From positions 1 to 64,000 of the forward strand of contig CAISDJ010000106.1 of assembly GCA_903884105.1 (NCBI GenBank): DNA of 64,000 nt, read 5' to 3'. Numbering within the stretch: position 1 is the stretch's first letter; the number at the start of each line of letters is the position of its first letter. The notes beneath the pieces were generated by a model. The model made no database searches and had not been told where the DNA came from. It was given only the letters and a program-made list of their open reading frames with translations. This DNA comes from an uncultured Pseudomonadota bacterium. GTDB lineage: Bacteria > Pseudomonadota > Gammaproteobacteria > Steroidobacterales > Steroidobacteraceae. Positions 37,055 to 46,786 of this stretch are shown piece by piece. The position numbers were made by a program, and so were the translations under genes.

Positions 37055-39106
37055 CTACCCGAGCACGACCTGTTCGGGTTCGTTGACGAAGTAGCCCTGC
37101 AGGAACTCGATGCCGAGCTGCCACAGCACGGCCATCGTGTTCGCATCTTCGACCCGTTCGGCAATGGTGGCGATGTTCCGTGTCTTCGCGCCGTCCACCA
37201 GTACCTTCACGCGCTGTTGCAGGCCACGGTCCGTGGCAAGCCCCTGCATCAGCGAGCCGTCGATCTTCATGTAGTCGAGTGGCAGCTGCGAGAGGAGCTG
37301 CAACGAGTCGCGACCAGTGCCGAAATGCTCAATGGCGAACTTGAAGCCGGCTGCGCGCATTGTCTTGGCGAATTCGGTGGTTTCAACCAATTGCGTGGTT
37401 GCCACGGATTCGCTGACCTGCAGGACGATCCGTTCGGGGTCGATGCGCGTCGCCTTCAGCTGGTTGGCCAGCCATACCGGCAGCGAGCGGTCGACCACCG
37501 AATCGCGCGACAGGCGCACGAACAGTCGTTCGATCGGGCGCGTTGTGCAGAGTGACATGGATGCGCCGACAATCCACCGGTCGATGTTCTTCATGAGGTC
37601 ATTGCGCTCCGCGGCGGCGATGAACTCCGAAGGCAGGACCTCCTGTCCCGCTTCGTCGATCATGCGGACCAGGATGTCGAACATCGACTTTTCCTCGCCC
37701 AGCAGGCTGGCAATCGGTTGCTGCATCAACCGGAAGCGATTTTCCATCAGCGCCGACTTGATGAGTCGCACCCAGATCTTGTCGCTGGCCTCCATCTTGG
37801 TGTCGTCGTCGGTGTGGTCGATGACGTAGACGCGATCGCCACCCTGATCGTGGGCGCTCTGCAACGCCTGGATCGCGTCGTTGATCGGTCCGACGGGATC
37901 GGTTGTCCGTGCTCCCATGAGAGCGATGCCGACCGAGCACGTGCAGGTGATCGACTTGCCGTTGATCCTGATGACATGGTCCTTGATCTTGCGCAGCACG
38001 CCACCGGCCCAGACCTCGACGTCGCGCGGTGTGCCGCGTTCGATCAGGGCGATGAAGCTGCCTTCGCCGAACCGGCCGACGATATCCTGCGGATGCAACT
38101 GCTCACGCAGCACTGCCGCCAGTTGTGCCATGAGTTCGTCTGCAGCCAGGGCGCCCAGTTCCTCGATGATCTTGGTGTAGCGGTCCGGTTCGATGTACAG
38201 CATCTGCCGGACCCCCCCCTTGATCGGGCGGCCGAGTGCAGCATGGAGATGCTCCATGAAATAGCGACGCTGCAGCATGCCCGTCGCGCCATCGCGCTCG
38301 ATGGCTTCGGTCAGCTGCTGGCCGAGTGCCTGTACATCGCGCTTCCGTGCCGGGACGCAAACCCGAACGGCGGGTTCGCCGTCGAACTCGCCTCTTGCAA
38401 GCTCGAGGTCGAGCGCCACGGCCGACCCGTCGCTCAGCAGGCCATTGACCTTCAGGGAGTGATCCGTCCATTTGCCTTGCAGGCAGGCAAGCAGGGCCCC
38501 CTTCAGTGCGCTCTGCGCTTGCTGGTCGAAAGTATCCATCAGGGGCTGGCCGTTCATCGCCGAGGCATCCGGGTAGCCGAACAGCTCGAGCCAGGCGGGA
38601 TTCACATCGACGACGATCCCCTCCTGGACCTGGGCGATCGCATCAGTGGAGCCTGCCATGAAGGCCTTCAGCTGCTCCCTGGATTCCCGTGCGGATGTCA
38701 GCGTCGAATTGAGGGCACGCTCAAGGCGGAAGGCGCGCAATTCGCGGGAGACGACCGACTGCAGTCGCTGGCGATGGGCGAGGGTCACCATGTCGCGTGC
38801 ACCGTGCTGCATGGCCCGCGCGATCGAATCTTCATCGACCTGTTCGCCCGCGAAAATGACTGGCACTTCGGGCGCGCACTGGTCGCGCACGTGCATGATC
38901 GTGGAGAGTTCTGCAGGGTCGTTGCCGACTACGGCAATGAGCATCTCGGCGTTGATCTGTCCGAGTGCGTCGGCCAGGTCATGGAGGTCGCGGATCCAGC
39001 TGCAGTGCACGGCGTGGCCCGCATTGCGAAGCGTGCTGTTAATGACTTCGACGTGGTCCTGCGACCGCGTCAGGACAATCATCGGTATCGCACTTTGCTC
39101 CGCCAA
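37055..39106 (-). CDS. fimX: FimX-like c-di-GMP effector (degenerate REC-PAS-GGDEF-EAL)
   Basis: The 683-residue protein has an N-terminal REC-like domain without a clear phospho-Asp (LIAVVGND), a PAS domain (about 145-260), a GGDEF domain in which the signature reads GRFGEGSF, and a C-terminal EAL domain. There the signature Glu-Ala-Leu is replaced (FDILVRMIDE) and the catalytic DDFGTG reads IEHFGTG. It should bind but not make or cleave c-di-GMP, as FimX does in type IV pilus control. The TTG at 39106 is chosen because AGGAAGGG lies just upstream. It is convergent with parC. Confidence 0.83.
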   Translation of the reverse strand: MAEQSAIPMIVLTRSQDHVEVINSTLRNAGHAVHCSWIRDLHDLADALGQINAEMLIAVVGNDPAELSTIMHVRDQCAPEVPVIFAGEQVDEDSIARAMQHGARDMVTLAHRQRLQSVVSRELRAFRLERALNSTLTSARESREQLKAFMAGSTDAIAQVQEGIVVDVNPAWLELFGYPDASAMNGQPLMDTFDQQAQSALKGALLACLQGKWTDHSLKVNGLLSDGSAVALDLELARGEFDGEPAVRVCVPARKRDVQALGQQLTEAIERDGATGMLQRRYFMEHLHAALGRPIKGGVRQMLYIEPDRYTKIIEELGALAADELMAQLAAVLREQLHPQDIVGRFGEGSFIALIERGTPRDVEVWAGGVLRKIKDHVIRINGKSITCTCSVGIALMGARTTDPVGPINDAIQALQSAHDQGGDRVYVIDHTDDDTKMEASDKIWVRLIKSALMENRFRLMQQPIASLLGEEKSMFDILVRMIDEAGQEVLPSEFIAAAERNDLMKNIDRWIVGASMSLCTTRPIERLFVRLSRDSVVDRSLPVWLANQLKATRIDPERIVLQVSESVATTQLVETTEFAKTMRAAGFKFAIEHFGTGRDSLQLLSQLPLDYMKIDGSLMQGLATDRGLQQRVKVLVDGAKTRNIATIAERVEDANTMAVLWQLGIEFLQGYFVNEPEQVVLG

Positions 39107-39172
39107 TTTACCCTTCCTCAACGTTGGCTGCCGGACGCCTTTGCCGCCCGCAGCGAATGGTACATGAGGCCT

Positions 39173-40198
39173 TCAGGGCGACTTCGTGACAGGCGTCTTG
39201 GATGACATCCCCGGGACCTCGCGAACCAGCTTCGGCACGAGATAGCCGGGCAGTCGTGCAACAAGTTGGTCGATGAGGTCGCACGCTACACGTTCCTGTA
39301 CGTCAAAGTGTGATGCGCCGCTCACCCGGTCGAGGACGTGCAAATAATACGGCAGCACGCCCGCGGCCATCAGGGCTTCACTCAAGTCGCTGAGCGCCTC
39401 GACCGAATCGTTGATTCCCGCGAGCAGCACGGACTGGTTCAACAGCGTCGCACCGGTGCCCGCCAGGTCCTGGCAGGCCTTGACCACCTGCCCGTCGATC
39501 TCGCGCGCGTGGTTGACGTGCAGGACGATGACCTTCTGCAGGCGCACACCGGCCAACCAGTCGAGCAAGCCGGCATCTACCCTCTCAGGCAACACTATCG
39601 GCTGGCGTGTGTGAATCCTGAGGCGTTTGATGTGCGGTATGTCCTGCAACGCCGTCGTCAACTGCGCAAGGCGCCGATCGTTGAGGCTGAGTGGATCTCC
39701 GCCACTCAGGATGACCTCCTGTACGGCCGAATCGGCTGACAGGCGATCCAGGGCACCTTGCCAGGCGTGGCTACTGGCCGTCTCCTCGTCGTATGGGAAA
39801 TGGCGGCGGAAGCAATAACGGCAATGAACTGCGCAGGCGCCCGTTGCGATCAGCAGCGAGCGCCCCGCGTACTTTTGCAGTAACCCGGCACCTTGGCGGC
39901 TACCCAGATCGCCCACCGGGTCAGTGCCGAAGTCCGCCCGTGCGATCAGTTCGGCCGCTGTAGGCAGGATCTGCAACAGCAGCGGATCGAAGGGATCGCC
40001 CCGGCGCATCCTGGCAACGAAGCCCCGGGGAACGCGCAATGGGAAATCTCGGGCGGCAGCCCTCATCCCGGGCAACGACCCCTGGTCCAGTCCGAGCACG
40101 GAAAGCAGCTCGGCCGGGTCCGTAATGGCGTCGGCGAGGGCCTGCTGCCAGCGCGCAGGTTCCTGTGGCTGGTTTGAGAGAGAGGTTGCAGCTATCAT
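39173..40198 (-). CDS. epmB: EF-P beta-lysylation protein EpmB
   Basis: This 341-residue radical SAM enzyme is related to lysine 2,3-aminomutase and converts alpha-lysine to beta-lysine for EF-P modification. The CxxxCxxC cluster is in GACAVHCRYCFRRHFPY, followed by EVILSGGDPLSLND. Length and position next to efp (divergent, 64 bp apart) and near epmA leave little doubt. The C-terminus has the PLP-type region HVLDRVSGASHFDV. Confidence 0.95.
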   Translation of the reverse strand: MIAATSLSNQPQEPARWQQALADAITDPAELLSVLGLDQGSLPGMRAAARDFPLRVPRGFVARMRRGDPFDPLLLQILPTAAELIARADFGTDPVGDLGSRQGAGLLQKYAGRSLLIATGACAVHCRYCFRRHFPYDEETASSHAWQGALDRLSADSAVQEVILSGGDPLSLNDRRLAQLTTALQDIPHIKRLRIHTRQPIVLPERVDAGLLDWLAGVRLQKVIVLHVNHAREIDGQVVKACQDLAGTGATLLNQSVLLAGINDSVEALSDLSEALMAAGVLPYYLHVLDRVSGASHFDVQERVACDLIDQLVARLPGYLVPKLVREVPGMSSKTPVTKSP

Positions 40199-40212
40199 GT
40201 ACGCCCTTCGCC

Positions 40213-40231
40213 GGGACCATCAGCGGGTCCC
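40213..40231. promoter_or_regulatory. Inverted repeat and -10-like AT box in the epmB-efp divergent region
   Basis: GGGACC and GGTCCC form a 6-bp inverted repeat with a 7-base gap. Downstream, TTATATAAC at 40245-40253 looks like a -10 box for efp, only about 10 bp before its ATG. There is no Shine-Dalgarno sequence, so efp may start with a very short leader. Confidence 0.4.
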
Positions 40232-40262
40232 ACAAGTCCCGATCTTATATAACGGTGCCTAA

Positions 40263-40832
40263 ATGGCCAGCTACAGCACGAACGAATTCAAACCCGGCGT
40301 AAAGATTCTGCTCGAGAACGATCCGTATTCGATCCTCGAAAACGAGATGGTCAAGCCGGGCAAGGGCCAGGCGTTCAACCGGGTGCGCATCCGCAACCTG
40401 AAGAGTGGTCGAGTCATCGAGCGTACCTTCAAGTCCGGTGATACGGTGGAATCGGCGGACGTCGTTGAGTGCGAAATGCAGTATCTCTACGCGGATGGCG
40501 AATTCTGGCATTTCATGGTGCCGGACACCTTCGAACAATTCACCGCCGACAAGGTCGCCATGGGCGATTCAGCCATCTGGCTCAAGGACGGCATGAACTG
40601 CACGGTGATGTTGTGGAACAGTGTACCCCTCAACGTGACCGCGCCGGCCCATGTCGAACTCAAGATCGTTGAAACGGATCCCGGCTTGCGCGGTGATACC
40701 GCGACCGGCGGCGGCAAGCCAGCCAAGCTTGAAACGGGCGCGACGGTGCGAGTGCCGCTCTTCATCAACGAAGGCGATCACATCCGCGTCGATACCCGCA
40801 CTGGCGAGTACGTCGCCCGCGCCAAGGGCTGA
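40263..40832 (+). CDS. efp: Elongation factor P
   Basis: The 189-residue three-domain translation factor rescues ribosomes stalled on polyproline. Lys34 (VKPGKGQAF) is the residue modified by EpmA and EpmB, both encoded here. The KOW-like N-terminal domain ([15 protein letters not shown]), the OB domains and the C-terminal [17 protein letters not shown] are typical. The promoter and start codon are extremely close together (see the upstream entry). Confidence 0.96.
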   Translation: MASYSTNEFKPGVKILLENDPYSILENEMVKPGKGQAFNRVRIRNLKSGRVIERTFKSGDTVESADVVECEMQYLYADGEFWHFMVPDTFEQFTADKVAMGDSAIWLKDGMNCTVMLWNSVPLNVTAPAHVELKIVETDPGLRGDTATGGGKPAKLETGATVRVPLFINEGDHIRVDTRTGEYVARAKG

Positions 40833-40851
40833 GCTGTCGTCGAGGCGGGGT

Positions 40852-40871
40852 GACGCAGGATTTCCTGCGTC
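40852..40871. terminator. Hairpin between convergent efp and epmA
   Basis: GACGCAGG-ATTT-CCTGCGTC forms an 8-bp stem with a 4-base loop, 20 bp after the efp stop and 11 bp before the end of epmA. It has no T-tract on either side. It may serve as a bidirectional terminator or stabiliser. Confidence 0.45.
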
Positions 40872-40881
40872 CCGTGCCTGT

Positions 40882-41835
40882 TCAGACGGATTCGAAGCGG
40901 AACGTCAGCGCTTCGTCGATGTGCTGCAAACGCAGCGCGCACATCAGCAATCGATCGAAGCCGAGCGCCACCCCGGCGCACTCCGGCAAGCCGTGTTTCA
41001 GCGCGGCAATAAAACGCTCATCCAGCACGCTAGTAGGCAGGCTTCGCGCTTCGCGCATTTGCATGTCTTGCTGGAATCGCTCCCGCTGCTCGGGTGCGTG
41101 GGTCAGTTCGTGGAAGCCGTTGGCGAGTTCGAGGCCGTCGAGGTACATCTCGAACCGCGATGCCAAGGAACCGCGAACACGCGCCAGCGCCGCCTGTGAG
41201 GCGGGATAGTCGTAGATGAAGGTCAACCGGTTCTTCCCCAGCCGCGGGCCGATCACCGTGCTCATCAGGAGGTCCAGGCAGGCATCGCGATCGGACTCGA
41301 GGCCGGCAGGCGCATCGACGCCGGCTGCCCGGATTTTGCCCAGAATATCCGTCGACGGAGCCGAAAGCGCGTCCAGTCCTGCATGGCGCTCCAGTGCTTC
41401 GCCGTAGGACAGCCTCTCGCTCGGCAGAAGCGATCGTGTGGTCTTCAGCATCTCAATCGTCAGGGTTTCAATGTCGTGCATCAAGGCATGGTGATCAAGC
41501 CCGAGCCGGTACCATTCGAACAGCGTGAATTCGGGACAGTGGTGTCGCCCCGATTCTCCGTCGCGATAGACCCTCGCGGCCTGCCAGATGTCGCCAACAC
41601 CTGCAGCCAGGAGCCGCTTCATTGCATATTCCGGTGACGTATGCAGAAAGTAGCGACCTCCGCAAACGCTCGCCGCCACGCTGGCGAGATGCACGTCGGT
41701 GACGCACGCCCTGCTCAAGGACGGCGTCTCGACTTCAAGCGCACCCGTGGCAGCAAAGTAGTCGCGCGCGACGGTGAGTAGCTGAGCGCGGTGCCGCAGG
41801 GTGTCGCGCGTCGCGGAAGGGCGCCAGTCGATCAT
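40882..41835 (-). CDS. epmA: EF-P--(R)-beta-lysine ligase EpmA
   Basis: The 317-residue protein resembles the catalytic domain of class II lysyl-tRNA synthetase without the anticodon-binding domain (VETPSLSRACVTDVHL, FLHTSPEYAMKRLLAAG, HCPEFTLFEWYR, ELANGFHEL, GVALGFDRLLM). It attaches beta-lysine to Lys34 of EF-P. It lies downstream of psd on the minus strand (16 bp gap) and faces efp. Confidence 0.95.
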   Translation of the reverse strand: MIDWRPSATRDTLRHRAQLLTVARDYFAATGALEVETPSLSRACVTDVHLASVAASVCGGRYFLHTSPEYAMKRLLAAGVGDIWQAARVYRDGESGRHHCPEFTLFEWYRLGLDHHALMHDIETLTIEMLKTTRSLLPSERLSYGEALERHAGLDALSAPSTDILGKIRAAGVDAPAGLESDRDACLDLLMSTVIGPRLGKNRLTFIYDYPASQAALARVRGSLASRFEMYLDGLELANGFHELTHAPEQRERFQQDMQMREARSLPTSVLDERFIAALKHGLPECAGVALGFDRLLMCALRLQHIDEALTFRFESV

Positions 41836-41851
41836 TGGGTTGCGGCGTTCA

Positions 41852-42721
41852 TCAGCCGGTGATCGTGCCGATATGCTGGCCCATGCGGACGGTGGCCCCT
41901 GGGGCCAGCATCGTGTCGAACCTGACCTTTCCAGGCTCGAAGAGCATCACTACGGTCGAGCCCATGTTGAACCGGCCGATTTCCGCGCCCTTGGCCAGAT
42001 CCAATCCGACACCCGCTGGCAACGAACGCACTGCCCGGCGGGGTCGCGGCGGAGGATTGATCTCGCCGTTCCATACGGTCTCGATGCTGCCTACGAACAG
42101 CGCGCCCACCATGACGAAGGCGTGATGGCCAGCAGTGGTGATGAACTCGCACACGACGCGTTCATTCCGTGAGAACAGTCTCGGCACCGTGCGCGCGGTG
42201 GCGGCATTGACGCTGAAGAGATCACCGGGAACGTAATGAGTCTGCAGCACTTTTCCCGCAACGGGCATGTGCATGCGGTGGTAGTTGTACGGGGCCAGGT
42301 AGATGCATGCGAACTGACCGCCGCGATAGCGCGCTGCCGCTCTGCTGTCGCCGCCGAGCAGCTCCAGCACCGAATACTGCTGGCCCTTGGCCTGGATGAT
42401 CGCATCGCCTTCGATGGCGCCGCACTGACTGACTGTGCCGTCGACCGGACTGATGATACCGTCGTTCCTGCTGTCCACTGGGCGTGCATCGTCGGCCAGC
42501 GCCCGCGTGAAGAAGGCGTTGAAGCTCGGATAGGCGAGGGGGTTGGATTCGGCCGCTTCCTGCATGTTGATCGGGTAGCTACGCAGAAATCCGCTGATCG
42601 TGACGTTTTTGAGCCAACGCACCCGGGCACGCATGAAGTGGTAGATGAATCGAGAGAGCAGGTGTTTCGGCAGTGCGTATTGCAGCAGGGCGAAACCACG
42701 GTCTCCTGGGTGCGCGGCCAC
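41852..42721 (-). CDS. psd: Phosphatidylserine decarboxylase proenzyme
   Basis: This 289-residue membrane-associated enzyme makes phosphatidylethanolamine. The self-cleavage site that yields the pyruvoyl cofactor is GST in GRFNMGSTVVMLF near residue 255. Other family segments are SFNAFFTRAL, ISPVDGTVSQCG and PYNYHRMHMPVAGKV. The start is a GTG at 42721 with AGGAG 5 bp upstream. It is 8 bp from the SCO1 gene, so the SCO1-psd-epmA genes may form one unit. Confidence 0.95.
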   Translation of the reverse strand: MAAHPGDRGFALLQYALPKHLLSRFIYHFMRARVRWLKNVTISGFLRSYPINMQEAAESNPLAYPSFNAFFTRALADDARPVDSRNDGIISPVDGTVSQCGAIEGDAIIQAKGQQYSVLELLGGDSRAAARYRGGQFACIYLAPYNYHRMHMPVAGKVLQTHYVPGDLFSVNAATARTVPRLFSRNERVVCEFITTAGHHAFVMVGALFVGSIETVWNGEINPPPRPRRAVRSLPAGVGLDLAKGAEIGRFNMGSTVVMLFEPGKVRFDTMLAPGATVRMGQHIGTITG

Positions 42722-42729
42722 GGGGACTC

Positions 42730-43371
42730 CTACTTCGCAGCCGATGTGCGGCTCACGACCTGCCGAAAATCCGCTGCGAGCTTTGATGCGTCATGCGGCG
42801 AGGAGAAGATTGCCCGCAGCGCCGCGTCGGGTGCGACCAGGAACAGGGCGCTGGAGTGATCGACCGTGTAAGTACCGTCCGGCAGCGGTGTGACTGCGTA
42901 GGGAACATGCAGCGCATCTGCAAGCGCGGCAGTCGCTTCGGGAGTGCCGGTGGCGCCCTGGATTGTCGGGCTGAAGAACTTCACATAGGCGTCGACTCGG
43001 TCTGGGGTATCCCTTTGCGGGTCAACCGAGACAAACACAACCTGTGGCCGGTCGCTGGCTGGCAAGTCTTGCAGTGACTTCTCGAAGCTGCCGAGCGTGG
43101 TCAGCGTGGTCGGGCAAATATCGGGGCAGCTCGTGAAGCCGAAGAACAACACGCTCCATCGCCCCTGCAACCGCTCTTTGCTGAAGGGATTGCCGGCCTG
43201 ATCCACCAGCATGAATTCCGGCAATGGACGGCCAGGCTCAAGCCAGGTTCCCACAGAGAGTGCCGGCACCTGTGGGGCAGGCTGTACCAGCGATCGCGAC
43301 AACAGCATCCCGGCCAGTGCAGCTACAATCGCGACCGCAGCGCCGACGACGACTTGTGAGGACTTGTTCAT
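42730..43371 (-). CDS. SCO1/SenC family copper chaperone
   Basis: The 213-residue thioredoxin-fold protein has an N-terminal membrane anchor (VVVGAAVAIVAALAGMLLS), which sets the start at 43371. The copper-binding CxxxC is in SCPDICPTTL and the partner His in VDHSSALFLV. Such proteins deliver copper to the CuA site of cytochrome c oxidase or reduce its cysteines. No oxidase genes are in the window. Confidence 0.9.
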   Translation of the reverse strand: MNKSSQVVVGAAVAIVAALAGMLLSRSLVQPAPQVPALSVGTWLEPGRPLPEFMLVDQAGNPFSKERLQGRWSVLFFGFTSCPDICPTTLTTLGSFEKSLQDLPASDRPQVVFVSVDPQRDTPDRVDAYVKFFSPTIQGATGTPEATAALADALHVPYAVTPLPDGTYTVDHSSALFLVAPDAALRAIFSSPHDASKLAADFRQVVSRTSAAK

Positions 43372-43438
43372 GATCAACCAATTATGGCACGGCATCGGGG
43401 CGGGCAGCAGATCGCAAGCCCTCGTTCGCTGATACACC

Positions 43439-44365
43439 ATGGCATCTCCGATCGACACCGCCAGCACCGTAGAGCAGTTCATCAGGGCAGGCGCAACTCT
43501 GCTTGATGAAGCGGGCCTGGCCTTCGGGCATGGCACCGACAACGCGCTGGACGACGCGGCAGAGCTGGTGTTCTTTGCCGCGGGTTTGCGTCACGAAGAG
43601 GCCCCTCAGGCGTACTCGCGCAGACTCACCGAGACGCAGAGGTCTGCCGTGCGGCACCTCCTCGAGCGGCGCCTCCGCGAGCGGCTACCTACGGCGTACC
43701 TTACCCATCGCATGTGGTTTGCCGGGCATGAGTTTTATGTGGACGAGAGGGTGCTGGTGCCACGGTCGCCGATCGCGGAGCTGATCGAGGCAGGCTTCGA
43801 GCCTTGGATAGAGGCCGACAGGGTGAGGCGGCTCGTGGACATCGGCACCGGCTCCGGTTGTATTGCAATCGCCGCTGCCCTGGCGCTGCCACACGCCACG
43901 GTCGACGCAGTCGACGTATCAGTGGCAGCGCTTGAGGTCACGCAGATGAACATCGCAAGGCACGGGGTCGCGGCCACGGTCCGGGGTGTGCTATCGGACG
44001 TTTATGCCGGGTTGGGCAGCGCCCACTATGACGTCATCGTGTCCAATCCACCGTATGTCAGTGTTGCGGAGATGCAGACGCTGCCGGAGGAGTATCGCAG
44101 CGAGCCGGAGCTTGGGTTAAGGGCCGGAACCGACGGACTTGATATCGTAAGGCGACTGCTTGCAGGTGCTGCAGAGCACCTGAATCCAGAGGGGATTCTC
44201 GTCGTTGAGGTGGGTGACTCAGAGGAAGCGCTGGTTGCGGCCTGTCCCAGCGTGCCTTTCACGTGGCTCGAATTTGAAAGGGGTGGGGGCGGGGTGTTCC
44301 TGCTGACCGCCGGCCAGGTCAAGGAGCATGATCGCGCGCTCAAGCGCCTCGCGGAGGGGCCTTAG
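43439..44365 (+). CDS. prmB: Ribosomal protein uL3 glutamine methyltransferase PrmB
   Basis: The 308-residue SAM-dependent enzyme methylates a glutamine of ribosomal protein L3. The NPPY motif (IVSNPPYVSVAEM), the SAM loop VDIGTGSGCIAIA, and the N-terminal segment AYLTHRMWFAGHEFYVDERVLVPRSPI distinguish PrmB from PrmC, which modifies release factors. It is divergent from the SCO1 gene and lies upstream of aroC, as in other gammaproteobacteria. Confidence 0.93.
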   Translation: MASPIDTASTVEQFIRAGATLLDEAGLAFGHGTDNALDDAAELVFFAAGLRHEEAPQAYSRRLTETQRSAVRHLLERRLRERLPTAYLTHRMWFAGHEFYVDERVLVPRSPIAELIEAGFEPWIEADRVRRLVDIGTGSGCIAIAAALALPHATVDAVDVSVAALEVTQMNIARHGVAATVRGVLSDVYAGLGSAHYDVIVSNPPYVSVAEMQTLPEEYRSEPELGLRAGTDGLDIVRRLLAGAAEHLNPEGILVVEVGDSEEALVAACPSVPFTWLEFERGGGGVFLLTAGQVKEHDRALKRLAEGP

Positions 44366-44497
44366 GCTCAGAGCCTGCCAGCGACGAAGGTCGATATACC
44401 AGGCGCTTTCTCGTCCGGAAAGTGAGCGGGCGATGCCAAGGGCCTCGCGACACCCTGATAGACTAGCCGTCCCGATCCCGTAACGTTTTCTCCTTAC

Positions 44498-45598
44498 ATG
44501 TCCGGCAATACTTTCGGCACGCTGTTCACGGTCACCACGTTTGGCGAGAGCCACGGTCCGGCCCTCGGCTGCGTCGTGGATGGGTGTCCGCCCGGTCTTG
44601 AGTTGTCTGAGGCCGATCTGCAGCAGGATGTCGAGCGGCGGCGGTCGGGTACCTCGAAGTTCACCAGCCAGCGACGTGAGCCCGACCAGGTCAGGATCCT
44701 GTCAGGGGTCTTCGAGGGGCGTACGACGGGATCGCCCATTGGCCTGCTGGTGCAGAACGAGGACCAGCGTTCGCGCGACTACGAGAAGATCAAGGACCGC
44801 TTTCGCCCAGGTCATGCCGACTACACGTACCAGCAGAAATACGGGTTTCGCGACTATCGCGGCGGCGGGCGTTCCTCGGCCAGGGAAACCGTCATGCGCG
44901 TCGCAGCGGCCGCGATTGCCCGCAAGTACCTGTCCGAGCGACTCGGCATCAGTATTTATGGATATCTCGCACAGCTCGGCCCGCTGAAGCTCGACTTCAA
45001 GTCGCGGGATGCCATCGATGCCAATCCCTTCTTCTGCCCGGATCCCGACCGTGTACCCGAGCTGGAGCAGTACATGACGGACTTGAGGAGGGATGGCGAT
45101 TCCGTCGGTGCTCGCGTCAACGTGATTGCGACCGGGGTACCTGCCGGGTTCGGGGAACCGGTCTTCGACCGCCTGGATGCGGACATCGCCCACGCCATGA
45201 TGAGCATCAATGCCGTCAAGGCCGTTGAGATTGGCGACGGGTTCGCCACCGTCGAGCAGCGCGGCAGCCAACATCGGGATGAAATGACGCCGTCAGGGTT
45301 CCTGTCGAATCACGCGGGCGGCATCCTGGGCGGAATCTCGTCGGGGCAGGCTATCCGCGTCAGCATGGCGCTGAAGCCGACTTCGAGTATTACCCTGCCG
45401 GGTCGGACGGTGGATCTGGCTGGCCAGCCGAGCGAAGTGGTGACCACGGGCCGGCATGACCCGTGTGTCGGCATCAGGGCGACTCCCATTGCCGAGGCGA
45501 TGCTTGCGCTGGTCCTCATGGATCATTACCTGCGGCACCGGGCCCAGAACGCGGATGTGCGTTCGGCCACGCCGAACATTCCCCCAGGGGCGCCCTAG
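44498..45598 (+). CDS. aroC: Chorismate synthase
   Basis: This 366-residue FMN-dependent enzyme performs the last common step of aromatic amino acid synthesis. The family signatures are intact: [59 protein letters not shown] and [24 protein letters not shown] hexamer near 44460 is a possible -10 element. The gene has a leader of about 130 bp after prmB and may have its own promoter. Confidence 0.96.
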   Translation: MSGNTFGTLFTVTTFGESHGPALGCVVDGCPPGLELSEADLQQDVERRRSGTSKFTSQRREPDQVRILSGVFEGRTTGSPIGLLVQNEDQRSRDYEKIKDRFRPGHADYTYQQKYGFRDYRGGGRSSARETVMRVAAAAIARKYLSERLGISIYGYLAQLGPLKLDFKSRDAIDANPFFCPDPDRVPELEQYMTDLRRDGDSVGARVNVIATGVPAGFGEPVFDRLDADIAHAMMSINAVKAVEIGDGFATVEQRGSQHRDEMTPSGFLSNHAGGILGGISSGQAIRVSMALKPTSSITLPGRTVDLAGQPSEVVTTGRHDPCVGIRATPIAEAMLALVLMDHYLRHRAQNADVRSATPNIPPGAP

Positions 45599-45731
45599 AC
45601 GCGTCCGGGTGACAACTTTCGGCTTTCTCTTTGAAAAGCGCTGGTTTGAACCCTTATCTGTGCCTTCCCTTTGAGGTAGTGTTGGCGCAGTTTGAATTCA
45701 CCTCAACCTTTCGACAGGCAGTAGCGGAACG

Positions 45732-46754
45732 ATGAGCAAGCGTTGGAATGTGGCAGTGGTGGGAGCGACGGGGCTGGTGGGCAGCACGATGCTCTCCATC
45801 CTGGAAGAGCGGAAATTCCCGGTAAATGACCTGTATCCCCTCGCCAGTTCGCGTTCCGTCGGTAAGACCATCAAGTTTGCCGGTCGTGACTACCCGGTGC
45901 TCGATATTGCGTCCTTCGATTTCTCGCGGGCGCAGATTGGCCTGTTTTCGGCCGGGTCGACCGTTTCGGCGGAGTACGCGCCCAAAGCCGGCAAGGCCGG
46001 TTGCGTCGTGATCGACAACACTTCGCAGTTCCGCTACCAGGACGACATTCCGCTCGTAATCACGGAAGTGAACCCGCACGCCCTCGCAGGCTACAAGCGG
46101 CACAACATCATTGCGAACCCGAACTGCTCGACGATGCAGATGCTGGTCGCGCTCAAGCCGCTGCATGATGCCGCAGGCATCGAGCGCATCAATGTCGCGA
46201 CTTACCAGTCGGTGTCGGGCGGCGGCCAGAAGGCAATGAACGAACTGTCTGAGCAGACTGCAGGGCTTGCAGCAGGCCATGCCGTGGTTCCCAAGGTCAT
46301 TGCGAAGCAGATTGCTTACAACTGCGTGCCGCAGATCGACGTGTTCCTCGACAACGGCTACACGAAAGAAGAGATGAAGATGCTTTGGGAGACCCAGAAG
46401 ATCCTCGAGGACAAGTCGATCCGGGTCAATGCAACCGCGGTTCGCGTGCCGGTGTTCGTGGGCCATTCCGAGGCCGTGCATATCGAGACCAGGAAGAAGC
46501 TGACGGCTGAGGCGGCCCGGGCCCTCCTGTCCAAGGCGCCGGGCGTCGTCGTGCTCGATGACCGCAAGCCTGGGGGGTACCCCACCGCGGTAACCGAAGG
46601 CGCTGGCCGGGACCCCGTCTACGTGGGGCGGATCCGCGACGACATCAGTCACGACCGGGGGCTGGACCTGTGGATCGTGTCCGACAACGTCCGCAAGGGG
46701 GCTGCGCTCAATAGTGTGCAGATAGCCGAACTTTTGGTTAAAGATTATTTGTAA
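45732..46754 (+). CDS. asd: Aspartate-semialdehyde dehydrogenase
   Basis: The 340-residue NADP enzyme reduces aspartyl phosphate in the Lys/Thr/Met pathway. The N-terminal GATGLVGSTMLSILEER binds NADP. The active Cys lies in IANPNCSTMQMLVALKPL, and the substrate loop SVSGGGQKAMNEL is present. It is upstream of the fimV region, as in pseudomonads, where asd and a paralogue precede fimV and truA. Confidence 0.95.
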   Translation: MSKRWNVAVVGATGLVGSTMLSILEERKFPVNDLYPLASSRSVGKTIKFAGRDYPVLDIASFDFSRAQIGLFSAGSTVSAEYAPKAGKAGCVVIDNTSQFRYQDDIPLVITEVNPHALAGYKRHNIIANPNCSTMQMLVALKPLHDAAGIERINVATYQSVSGGGQKAMNELSEQTAGLAAGHAVVPKVIAKQIAYNCVPQIDVFLDNGYTKEEMKMLWETQKILEDKSIRVNATAVRVPVFVGHSEAVHIETRKKLTAEAARALLSKAPGVVVLDDRKPGGYPTAVTEGAGRDPVYVGRIRDDISHDRGLDLWIVSDNVRKGAALNSVQIAELLVKDYL

Positions 46755-46786
46755 GCTATAGTTGCACGCATTAAGTCAAGAACCAC

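Noticed and set aside
37718-39205. 495-residue plus-strand open frame opposite fimX
   Set aside because: It is antisense to the REC-PAS-GGDEF-EAL protein, with composition typical of a reverse-complement shadow.
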